Of a DNA stretch of 64,000 nucleotides, positions 31,531-41,416 are shown piece by piece; within the stretch, counting starts at the first letter, position 1; each line of letters opens with the position of its first letter. This DNA is from Selaginella moellendorffii. Its lineage: Eukaryota > Streptophyta > Lycopodiopsida > Selaginellales > Selaginellaceae. Both the position numbers and the translations under genes were made by a program. The notes under the pieces are model-generated. The model searched no databases, was not told the origin of the DNA, and was given only the letters and a program-made list of their open reading frames with translations. The stretch is taken from NCBI RefSeq assembly GCF_000143415.4, contig NW_003314263.1, forward strand, positions 1,304,165 through 1,368,164. Reading direction: 5' to 3'.

Positions 31531-32779
31531 TCTCTGGATGATGAGAGTAAAAGCGAAGAGAAAAAGACATGTAGAGAGACTAAAAACACTACTACAGAAT
31601 TATAGTATTGGCATTCTAAGGCCAAACATATGGTGATGTAGTTGCAATAGAGCTTTCCACCCACTCTCAGGCCTATACATCAAAAGTGATACTTTATTTG
31701 AACAGCCTTGTCTTGTCCTAGGGTGATTTATATCCTCCCACATTTGGCCATAAACATCAACAATGAAGCATATTTGGCATAAATGCTTGTGCTTATGTTA
31801 AGCTCTCATAAAAAAAGCTAAAAAGTTAAGAACTAAATACAGAGAAAGTGCTAGTATAAATACTCAGAAAACAAAGCAGAAAGTATTATTTGTGTAAATG
31901 CCACAATAGCAAGCAATACAACCAATTCTCCCAAGATAAGAGCCTCTAGTGGCCTCTAAACAGAGAAGTAACCTGCCAAAGTTTGGATAAATAGGCTCAT
32001 GTTATGCCGTTCCATGAAAAACAAGTGTCTTAAACAAGCATAGTCCAGAATAGATGCCCGAAGAGGTTAACTGTTGAAACAAAGGTAAGAACCTCTCTAC
32101 CTTTCATCCTCCAAGGTTTTAGCAATTTGCAGGTGGAGAAGTGGCCTGCAAGAGCATCACATGGCTGTATGGAAGAGTAAGACATGCCACTATTTTGGCA
32201 AATGCCAGCAATGTTTATGTACATTTTAAGACTGGTAATAAATATGCCTTTGACGAGCATATTAGGCATCATCACATGCCCCACTCACCACAAAACACCA
32301 TTTGCCAGGAAATAAAGAGCATTAATAGTTAAATCTCCCATTCTCTCCTCCATTATCTAAAGAAACTCATGAGAGATCATGAGAGAGAGGTCTCCTAGCT
32401 GTTTAATCAGTGGCAGCAATCTCACAACGCCCAAGGAAAGATGAAGGGCTTCAAAAGTTACCCTCATGGAAGGCTTGACACTCAATTTATTTAGTGGCAC
32501 TTGCCCTAGTACAATCTCCCCACTGGGCAAATGTAATGACAATGACATTTTTCCACCCAGAGAAACTTTGCATGATGTCTCAAACTGCACATCACCAAAA
32601 TTATCATTGAAAATCCCAATAATAACACCCTCTAAGATAATATATGAGCCATGTATTGCAAGACATAGAGAAATATGACACTTGGTTGCACTGGCCTGCT
32701 GTCACAATTGCTACTATTGGCACTAGGCAAAATGGAGCTCATCCACACTAAGCAAATAGGTGTTATATATTATAAATGT
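31531..32779. other. AT-rich spacer, no gene supported
   Basis: Short frames without motifs, probably decayed repeat sequence leading into the poly-G repeat. Confidence 0.5.
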
Positions 32780-33130
32780 GACTTTACCAATTTATTAGTT
32801 TCTTTTGCTCTATTGTCTTTGGCAAAAACCTTGCATATTGAGCTTAATCTTTTAATATCATTATATGCTAGTTTATTGTGTCTGTTAATTCCATTTTAGT
32901 CCTATGTGCTGTTTATGATAAATGTCTAGGTCTATTAGTGAGGCATATATATGGAATAGAGTCTTGAACATTATAGTGTTGTTTATATATCCAGCGCGCG
33001 GGGGGGGGGGGGGGGGGGGGGCATTCAAAATGTATAATAAAGATAATAAAGATAATGGTTGAAAGCATGGTTGACCACTTGAAATATTAGTTTATTTCCT
33101 ATTAGGCTATATCACTCTTTATTTTGCATC
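32780..33130. repeat. Dispersed repeat with a 22-nt poly-G tract, copy 2
   Basis: G22 at about 33000-33021 followed by CATTCAAAATGTATAATAAA, with flanks alignable to 20740-21200. Such a G-run can form a quadruplex and is prone to length error in sequencing. Confidence 0.6.
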
Positions 33131-33899
33131 TGACTTTAAATATAGGGAGTAAGTGTTTGTAGAGGATTTTTAAGTTTATACTAGACCCTTATTTTGTAGC
33201 ATGGAATTCAATTCTAAATTTAAGTGTGCTATATTTAATATAAGAGAAAATGTCTCAGCGATTTTTATCTAAATTTTGTCAGAACTTTTTGACTTTAGTT
33301 GTATACATAGAGACTTTCCTAATAGATTCAAAGTGACATATGTAAAATTAATTGGATTGAACCATTCAATAAGAATATTGTATATATGCCTTTATTGATA
33401 CAAGCATATATGTAATTAGTGAGATGGCAAAACGAAACCATGCTAAGAAATTTGAAACCTCTAGGCGAGCAAATAAAAAGGAGGAAGCTCTTGGTGGAGA
33501 TGCTGTAAAAGATGTTAAGGTTGAGTCTAAAGAGAAATAGCTTAGGTCAAAATTTACACCATAGCATATGACTAAAAATATTAGATTGAAAATGTGCAAA
33601 AGTAAATTCATAAATTAAAGAAGGAAAACAAAAAGAAGCCACTAAAAAAGCTAAACCTACCTCATCAAGTTTTAAGGATCCTCAATTATATGAGTTTTAA
33701 AGTTTAAGGCCCCAAAACAAAGGCATGCAAAACTATTAGGTTTTGGAATATTGGATATACAATATGAAAAATTATTTCATAGAAGCAGCTATAGATAATC
33801 ATATAAAAGTTACAAGTGTGTAATCCTTTTTCACCAATTATGCTAAAACTTAGTGGTGTTAGATATACACTAAAAAAAGGTAGATTAAAAGTTAGATGA
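33131..33899. other. AT-rich sequence 5' of the Gypsy relic
   Basis: No clear domain. A short Lys-rich frame (MAKRNHAKKFETSRR) near 33424 may be the decayed start of a gag. Confidence 0.4.
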
Positions 33900-35515
33900 A
33901 GATATGATCTTATAACTGCAAGGAATACTTACCAGATAATCTTGGTCTTAGACTTTGCATAGAGCCGCAATGGTTAAAACAATGTGGGGACATTTTACAC
34001 TATATTAATGCATTTGCTCAGAAATGTATTATCATTGCAAATATAAGTGATGAAGATGTTTGGAGTTATTTCTTAAAAGGTTTAAGTTCACTTTCTTAAA
34101 CCAAAGATATTTTTGGAATGCAAAGAAGTAGCACAATAAGTTGCATTTAATCACTCACTCATGGAATAGTATTAATAGACATATATTGTGGATAAGAATT
34201 AAAACTTTTAAAATAAACAAGGTGAACAAAAACACAAAGTGGAAGGAAAGTTCTATTTCAAAGGTTCACAAACAATAATTAATAAGAGTGATAGTTGGCA
34301 ACCACCATTATTTTCTTATGATCTTAAGCCTTCTATTTCTCCTTTTGATGGGCTCAAGTAACAACAACTTACAAAGTATACTCTTAATATGTGTCATTGT
34401 TTCAATTATAAAGATGTAAGACATAAATCCTTAGAATTTTACAAGTATATTACAAAAATCCTTTTAGGTTGAAGTGATGAATGTTGAGAGTGATGGTGAT
34501 AAAATTTGGATAAGTGATGGGGTTAATCCTATACCAAGTAAAATTATAGAGTTAATGACGAGGAATCAAAATATCTTCCCACACATATAAGCTCTATACC
34601 GCGTGAACATCAAGGAGATGGCTAAACTCAAGAAGCAACTTATGGAACTTCTTAACAAAGGTTATATTTAACTAAGCAAATTGCCTTGTAGAGACTAGTC
34701 ATTTTTGTTATGAAAAAGTATGGTATTATGAGGGTGTATATCAATTATTAAGCTTTCAATAAGATCATAGTAAAAACTAGTTATCCATTACCTCACATTA
34801 ATGACTTGTTCGACTAACTCTTAAATGCCAAATATTTCACATAATTTGGGTATTATCAGATATGGATGGTAGATTGAGATGTGGAAAAGACAATATTTAA
34901 GGCTTGTTATGGATCCAATGAGTTATTGATTATGCCATTCAAGCTATATAATACTATGGCTACTTTTAGTATGATGATGGATAAAATATTTAGAGATTAT
35001 TTAGACACATTTGTTATTCTATATATTGACAATATCATAATCTTTAGTTGAATGTTAGAGGATTATTTGAAACACTTAGAGTTAATGTTTTAAAAGGTAC
35101 AAGAAAACAAATTATAAAGGAGTGTAAGTGCATTTTTTATAAATTGCATATGAACTTTTTTAGGCATATGGTTAGTGGTGGTGTAATTGAAATGGATCCA
35201 AAGAAAGTAAAAGTGATGAAATCTTAGGAAGTTTCAATCACTATATCAAATATTTATTCTTTTTGTAGCTTAGTAAGATACTATTGCAATTTGTTTTGCA
35301 ATTTTGCAAGTATTGCCCTTATGTTGATTGAGTTAACGAAGGTAATATACCATTTCATTAGACACTAGCTTGCTAGCATGCTTTTGTAAAGTGAAAGACA
35401 ATGATTATTATTCTTAGGATTTTATATTTTGATAAACCCTTTGAATTTCATTGTGATACATTTAGTTATATTGTTGCAACAAGATTATGGTAAAGTATTT
35501 GGTGTTATATTGAAA
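33900..35515 (+). mobile_element. Gypsy-type LTR retrotransposon relic
   Basis: Heavily mutated, but the order of domains is readable through many stops. There is a gag-like phrase (AFAQKCIIIANISDEDVWSY) near 34010. Reverse transcriptase follows: LKKQLMELLNKGYI near 34630, then MDKIFRDYLDTFVILYIDN near 34980 where Gypsy elements have FVVVYLDDI. RNase H-like KPFEFHCDTFSYIVAT is near 35440. No LTRs were found. It ends abruptly against a lectin-kinase fragment at about 35516. Confidence 0.7.
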
Positions 35516-35785
35516 CGACATGGACAAGAGAGTGAGCTTTTCGTCGCAGCAAAACCAGGAGCCGTGTTTCAAGAAGATGGAGAAGATGCTGAGACTTGGA
35601 TTGTGGTGCGTCCAGAGTGATCCCGGCCAGAGACCATCGATGGAATATGTCACGAAAATGCTGGCGGGATCCTTGGAAACAGTGGACGCTCCTCCAATCC
35701 CTCACAAAACTCGCGCTGGGAAGGAGGACGTGAAATCGTGTTCTTTGAGTGGCATTGTGAGAGTTCATGTAGATCACCGGCCGTA
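35516..35785 (+). pseudogene. Lectin-RLK C-terminal fragment (RLK3 relic)
   Basis: Starts in mid-kinase with ATGGACAAGAGAGTG and encodes FKKMEKMLRLGLWCVQSDPG, QRPSMEYVTKM and the tail IVRVHVDHRP. It is close to the last 87 codons of RLK1. Everything upstream is replaced by the Gypsy relic. It sits where a kinase should lie in front of the intact LCB1, so it is the remnant of a third [RLK-LCB1] unit. Confidence 0.85.
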
Positions 35786-35909
35786 ATTCAAATAAGGACG
35801 CGCGCGCCACATGATCGACCGCTAGGATTATTTTCTGAGATAGACGGCTGCGATAGACGGGTGAATTTTATTTGGAGACATTAGGGCTTTTGTTAGGGGT
35901 TGGGCGACG

Positions 35910-38057
35910 ATGGAGGTGTGGCAGTCGCTTTGGGAGGCGCAATTGGGGGATGCTGTGGTTTTTGGAGTTCGATTTGGAGGTATGAGCACAGATCTGTGTT
36001 TCTGGCGATTAGATTTAGTCATGGTACTTGTTTTTCAGCTATGATTCGCAATGGCTGTCTTTGAACAGGACATTTGATCGTCGAAGTCGTACTTGCTGTG
36101 GTGATCGTATTCCTTCTTTTCCAAAAGAGCTATCAGCCGGCAAGCAGGCCATTGTCGGAGAAAGTAAGAGAAGAAGGCTTGATTTTTTATTTTTTATTTT
36201 TCTACGGTACTAATGTTTTGGTGAAGGAAATCGACCAACTTGTGGAAGAATGGACTCCAGAGCCTTTGCATCCGCCAGTTACCAAAGAGATGACACCGCC
36301 ATATCCGGTTCTAGAGAGGTACTCATCTTCGCAAAACTAGAATTTTTTTTTCTGTGTCTTTCTTCTTCTTTATACACGATTTGCCGAATGGAACCAAACT
36401 AAATGCCTTCATGGTTCAGTGCAGCAGGTCCAACTGTGCAAATAAATGGCAGGAAAGTTATAAATCTCTCCACAGCCAACTATCTGGGATTCGTTGGCGA
36501 TGAAAGGATCAAGGTATGGCAAAATGAGAAAGCAAAAGTGTATTATGTTTACTTCTGTTTTCACTGTGTGACTTGTAGGAATCCTGCAACGCTACTTTGC
36601 TGAAGTATGGCGTTGGAGCATGCGGTCCGCGTGGTTTTTATGGCACCATTGGTCAGTGTGAAATTTACCTTGCTCTATATGTCCAAGGTTGCTTATTATG
36701 TTTGTGTTTTTGTGTAGATGTGCACCTAGACTTGGAGACAAAAATTTCCAGTTTCTTAGGAACGTCCGAGTCAATTCTTTACTCCTATGGCCTCGCAACT
36801 GCTGCGAGTTGTATTCCTGCGTTTTGCAAGCGCGGGGATATAATTATAGCGTAAGTGGTCCATGTCGTGGGATGCTTTTCTCTAAAGTTTTCTGTGGTGC
36901 AGTGACGACGGTGTGAGCTGGGGGATCCAGAATGGCCTGCATCTTTCTCGAAGCACCATCAAGTATTTCAGACACAATGATATGGGGTCCCTGGAAACCC
37001 GTTTGAAAGAAGTTCGAAAAGAAGACGAGCGAAAGAAGAAGCCCTTGAATCGTCGTTTCATCGTTGTGGAGGCTATTTACCAAGTAAGGTTTTTGGTTCG
37101 TGTCGGATGATTTTGCGATAATTTGCTCTACAGAACTCGGGTAAAGTGGCACCGTTGGGCGAGATTGTACGCCTGAAGGAGAAGTATCTCTTCCGGTTAC
37201 TCGTTGATGAAAGTAACTCTATTGGAGTGCTTGGAAAATCAGGACGAGGCATTTCTGAGCATTTCAACATTCCGGTATGCTTTTCCTCGGCGGACTTTGA
37301 TTGTGCTTACCAGTCAGTCGTCTCTCCCAGATTGAAAAGATCGATATTATAACAGCTGCGATGGGCACGGCATTCGCTTCGGCCGGGGGATTCTGTACTG
37401 GCAGTGCAAAAGTTGTCGATCATCAGGTATCTTTATGTTTTTGCTTCTATTAATGCGGACAACCGAAACATGACAAACAGCGCCTTAGCGGAGCAGGGTA
37501 CTGCTTCTCGGCGTCATTACCACCGTTCCTCGCGACCGCGTCCATTTCAGCCATAGAGCTGCTCGAGGACGATCCAAGTGTCCTCGCCAGACTACATAAC
37601 AACATCGCTCTTTTCCACAAGTGTAAGCCTCTGTAGCTCTTCTTTCCACAAGGATCTTACTGATCTTACTGTCCACGATTTTCTTCTTGACAGGCTTGTC
37701 GGACGTCTCCGGCATAAGGATAGGCAGCGACACACGCTCCCCGGTTGTTCTTCTCCACTTGAGACCCTCGCTAGGATCGTTTCACGCGGACGCTGCCTAT
37801 TTACAAGCCATCGTGGACGAGGTATAGAAATCTTTTTCTTCGTTCCCTTTCCTTGCTTGAGGAGCTAAGCTAAACCATCTCCTCTTGTGTAGATGTTAGA
37901 GCACTCGGTCCTTATGTCCGTCCAGAAACGCACTGCTTTGGATAACTGCGCGCTCCCTGCTGGTATCCGAGTGTGCATCTCGGCTGGGCACACCGAGTCG
38001 GATATAATTTCTGCGACTGCGGTATTGAAGAAAGTTATGACCTCAAAGAAACAATAA
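35910..38057 (+). CDS. LCB1: Serine palmitoyltransferase subunit LCB1
   Basis: Twelve exons: 35910-35979, 36069-36163, 36227-36318, 36420-36513, 36579-36651, 36718-36850, 36903-37083, 37134-37274, 37331-37426, 37481-37622, 37694-37821 and 37893-38057. They encode 469 residues with all phases closed. LCB1 pairs with LCB2 in the ER membrane and condenses serine with palmitoyl-CoA, the first step of sphingolipid synthesis. An N-terminal hydrophobic helix ([15 protein letters not shown]) is visible. [44 protein letters not shown] and [10 protein letters not shown] follow the plant LCB1 pattern. As in other LCB1 proteins, the PLP-binding lysine is absent; LCB2 supplies it. It is the only intact LCB1 in the window. 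Confidence 0.93.
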
Positions 38058-38370
38058 TCAAATAACCAACTGACATGGTAAACTTTGCAAGTATCACTGC
38101 AAAAGCCAAAATTTGTATTGACTATCTAGTCAATGTGGTCAGCAGACGTTTGCTTTGTCGCAACGCCATTTTGCGAGACATCTCTAAATGGGCAAGAAAA
38201 CACGAAGGCATAAAGAACTTGAATAAAACAATTTCCCGTTAACCAAAATTCACTTGTAGCTTGAAGCCGCACTCCAGGAGTTCTTCAAAGTGAATTCTCG
38301 TCCGCTATGTAGAAACTAAAGCAAAAGTATTTTCTCAAACATGGAGACGGCAATTTGGCAAATGGTTCCG
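38058..38370. other. Spacer after LCB1
   Basis: No gene; probably the LCB1 3' UTR and flank. Confidence 0.5.
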
Positions 38371-38560
38371 CAGATGGTCAACAGCAGAAACTTGATTTAC
38401 AGCCCAAGCGGAACGGTTCTTTAGTCACGGTCTCCAGACGCTCAAGATTTCTCCCAGTGGGGAGCTCACTGGACAATGGGAGTTTATTCTCAATCCAAGC
38501 TTCAAGGAGAAAACCTTGCCTGCGACTAAGGAAAAATGTAACATCTCTTTTCGCCATCAA
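38371..38560 (+). pseudogene. Lectin-RLK ectodomain fragment
   Basis: It resembles 42130-42320 of RLK4, with shared phrases CGGTTCTTTAGTC, TTATTCTCAATCCAAG and TTCAAGGAGAAAACCTTGCCT. That is the segment between the lectin and PAN domains. It is out of frame and truncated on both sides. Confidence 0.65.
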
Positions 38561-38657
38561 AATGGTAAGACGAAGCTCAACTCGGCAATCTCATTTTATC
38601 TAAGATGAATCGTGGATGAATCACTTCAGTCTAAAACAGAAGAATAGAAAGATCCTG

Positions 38658-39159
38658 TCATGGGAAGGGGTCCATCCTGTTATGGATGGGATTCCGACCA
38701 CTCGACGGGACCTCGTCTGGCCGGGCAGCGAGGGATTCATCCAGAGAATCCGGGGACGAAGATGGAGCTGGATGCCCGTTCCTGATCATCGTTTTCTGGC
38801 AAGATGCGGTGGCGAAAAGGGAACCCACGCTTTCCGGAGCCGGAGACGAGGCGATTTGCATCGCGTAGTCCCCGCACGCCTTTGCGATGCTGCCGTGGTA
38901 CTGCTTTCGCTTGGAACTTCTCTTGTGCTCAAGGTAAGCGATGATAGAGCCTCTCCCCTGATTTAAGATCGACAAGCTCGCCGGCTTGAAACAGCTTTCT
39001 GGGCACTCCTGGCTCCTGCAAAGTCGTAATAAACAAGCAAAGCCATTGCTGGTTCGAAGAGAGAAAAGAGAGAAATCATTGAAAGACTTGCCTTGGGACC
39101 AAGTTGAGAGACGCACCAGCGGTGGAAGCGGTCGCAATGGAAGCGCCCAGAAGCAACAT
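38658..39159 (-). CDS. Hypothetical small secreted protein
   Basis: Two exons are proposed, 39159-39092 and 39015-38658. They are joined by a 76-bp intron with a GC-AG donor (AAG|GCAAGT) and give 141 residues. The N-terminus MLLLGASIATASTAGASLNL reads like a signal peptide. It is followed by a Cys-containing segment (SQECPESCFKPAS), a basic stretch (LEHKRSSKRKQ) and a Ser/Pro-rich tail. A telo-box pair (TTTAGGGTTTGGAGGGTTAGGG) lies about 150 bp upstream, as expected for a promoter. No family is recognised. A diverged, apparently broken copy lies near 40780-41080. Confidence is limited because the splice donor is non-standard. Confidence 0.35.
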
Positions 39160-39774
39160 TTAGACGATACTGACAGTCGCGACCATTCTTTCTCCAGCCA
39201 TGATCATCAGAAAGCGCATGAGAAGAAAAGAGCAGTCGCTCTAATTTGAAGGTCACAGTTAATATTCAAGCGCAAACTCGTGAACTCGTGTGAGCTGGAC
39301 AGAGCTTTTAGGGTTTGGAGGGTTAGGGCTCCCAAAAGTTGACAATGCTCAACGAATATCTGTGATTTTCTCCAAGCTATTTCAGTTTGTATTTCAGAAA
39401 AGCAGTAAGATCCTTTTATAGGTCCTCCGTTGCCGATAAAAGAATCTATAAACGAAGCTGAGAGGTATTTTTTTCTCCATGTTGGCATAGTAGAGCCTCC
39501 TGCAGGATTTCAACCCAAGGTACAAGTATCAAATACCTTTAAGGATCTCCATTGGTCTCCAAATGTTCGCAGAGATGCCATATCTCAGAGCAGCATGCCT
39601 TGAAGTCCAATGTTTTCGTCCTCGTCTCTTTCACATGATCTTTGATCATGCGCGGCTCCAACCGGACATTAATTAGAATACCAGAAAATCTTCCTCTTCC
39701 ACCGCTCTGCACTCGACTCTGGCTGGTGTTCTAGTAGAATTATTGTTGCTTTGATGTCTTCCCAACGCGCAGCG
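39160..39774. other. Spacer with telo-box motifs
   Basis: TTTAGGGTTTGGAGGGTTAGGG near 39307-39330 fits a promoter for the minus-strand gene at 39159. Otherwise nothing is recognised. Confidence 0.4.
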
Positions 39775-40483
39775 TTTGCAGGCGCTGCACGCCAAGCTCC
39801 ACAGCAAGTGCTTCCTGGTAATGTATGAAGAGTGCGAGACGAGGCCACGCGATTCTTGGATCGTCGGTATCTCGGCTGATCTCCAGTTTTGGGGAATGGC
39901 TCTCGATGAGTCAACGCCTTTCTGGACAGGGGATCGGTTCGTGCTTGCGGTTTCCAACACTGCAACCAAGCACATCCTTTACTATGATATTTTGTTATGT
40001 ATCTGGATGCGCCCGTTGGACTCTCACGAATGCCACTGCAGCTTTCCAGTGTCGAAGCTGCCATTCTATGGCGTAACCTACTGTCCACCAGTATTGGCTC
40101 TCGCAGGATGCCTCAGGACAGATAGGAGACTCCATAGCTGGGAACAACGATCCTGATCTGCATGAGGGCTCGAAGGGCGCGGTCTTCAGTTGCGAGAACA
40201 GGTATGCGGTGTTTTTGTCCCTGGGGATAAGGTCGTGGTGTGCACCCTCGATTGGGAGGGGACGGAGCAGTGGATGCCCGGGTCTTCGTGGGAGCTTGGG
40301 GAAGTGTCGGATCCAAAGTCCGAGTTTTTGTTTTGCAGCAACGAGGAGGACAAGATATGGGTGATTTGCTGCGGGAAGCCGCTGATGCTCGAGTTTGACG
40401 TGACGACGTGCTTGTGGACGGACTTGAGTGGCTGCTTTGGTAGTCATAAGCGATTCGAAAGAGCAACGTTTGTCACAATATAG
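39775..40483 (+). pseudogene. F-box/kelch-like gene relic
   Basis: One frame gives LHSKCFLVMYEECETRPRDS, then FWTGDRFVLAVSNTATKHIL and YYDILLCIWMRPL. These have the rhythm of kelch or F-box-associated repeats (hydrophobic strand, YD....W). A second frame from about 40210 continues as PGDKVVVCTLDWEGTEQW, EFLFCSNEEDKIWVICCGKP and LEFDVTTCLWTDLSGCF. The two parts need a frameshift near 40195-40210, and no F-box is present. It is probably a decayed gene, but an unrecognised intron is possible. Confidence 0.4.
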
Positions 40484-40494
40484 AAAGAATGCCA

Positions 40495-40650
40495 CCTTGG
40501 GGCTAAGAGCTGTTCAAGCTTCAAAGAGGAAAACATGCCTGCGACATAAGTGCTCCTGTCCAGAGTTGAAGAATAAGAAACTCCATGCAGTATGTGTTCT
40601 CTGGCGAAAAATGTACTTCCTTCCTTGCCGATGATATCTATCAAAATGGT
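40495..40650 (+). pseudogene. Lectin-RLK ectodomain fragment
   Basis: It resembles RLK4 around 42285-42440. TGCTCCTGTCCAGAGTTGAAGAAT is shared, and CTCCATGCAGTATGT follows. It has lost the frame and continues directly from the kelch-like relic. Confidence 0.65.
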
Positions 40651-40659
40651 AAGACGCCC

Positions 40660-41080
40660 CATCCTGCCAAACTTTGAACAGAAGGATACAAAGATCCTGT
40701 CATGGGAAACTTGTCTTGTCCATCCTGTTATGGAGGGGATTGGGACCAATCGGTACATCCCTCTCCGGCTCAGCCTTGGTCATCTCATTGCCACCACGAT
40801 TGACCGCGAGCCTGTGTCGAAACTTGAAACAACGATTCCTGGGCAGCGAGAGATTTCTCCAGAGAATCCGGGGACGAACATGGAGCTGGATGCGCGTTCT
40901 TGATCATCGCTTTCTGGCAGGCGAAAGACGGTCGCGAAGAGGGATCGAAGCTTTGTGGAGCCGGAGGAGACGAGGCGATTTGCCTCGCGTAGTCCTCCCA
41001 CGTTTGCGATGCTGCCGTACTTCTTTGGGTGGGAAGCGCCGCTTGGAACTTCTCTTGTGCTCACAGGAAAGACTCGATTT
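40660..41080. repeat. Diverged duplicate of 38630-38940
   Basis: Shared phrases include AAGATCCTGTCATGGGAA, CATCCTGTTATGGA, CCAGAGAATCCGGGGACGAA and GAGACGAGGCGATTTGC. On the minus strand it would be a second copy of the hypothetical secreted protein, but its frame and first exon are not preserved. Confidence 0.7.
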
Positions 41081-41117
41081 TGTTCTCCTGAGATGAAATT
41101 ACCATCTTTGACAGTAG

Positions 41118-41156
41118 AATTGACTAAGCACACACTATAGTCAACCATGGTCAACT
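41118..41156. promoter_or_regulatory. Cluster of three W-boxes upstream of RLK4
   Basis: TTGACT at 41120-41125, AGTCAA at 41139-41144 and GGTCAA at 41149-41154 are WRKY-binding cores (TTGACC/T on either strand). All three fall within 35 bp, about 260-300 bp upstream of the RLK4 start. WRKY factors are known to control immune receptor kinases; function here is inferred. Confidence 0.5.
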
Positions 41157-41416
41157 TAGACATTTTAAAAGACAGCTGGCTGACCTTGAAAACATCAAGA
41201 ATAAAGAAAGAAAGAAAGAAAGAAAACAAATATTGCACATAAGAGACTCAGCTATTAGCATAGTTCCTCACGAGATCACCAGGACGAACGAACTCCCTTG
41301 AAATGCACGTAACGAAAAAAGAATGGTCCTTGGAAAATCCCTCCGTCCGTCTCGTAAGAATCATCAAACGCGAAGAAAAGGGGAGATCTGCAAAGCTTCC
41401 GCCATTTCCATCAGCG

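Noticed and set aside
32030..32678. Short frames on both strands
   Set aside because: Random-looking composition in AT-rich DNA, no homology recognised.
41303..41416. Upstream ATG for RLK4
   Set aside because: Adds 38 charged residues in front of a clear signal peptide; 41417 is preferred.
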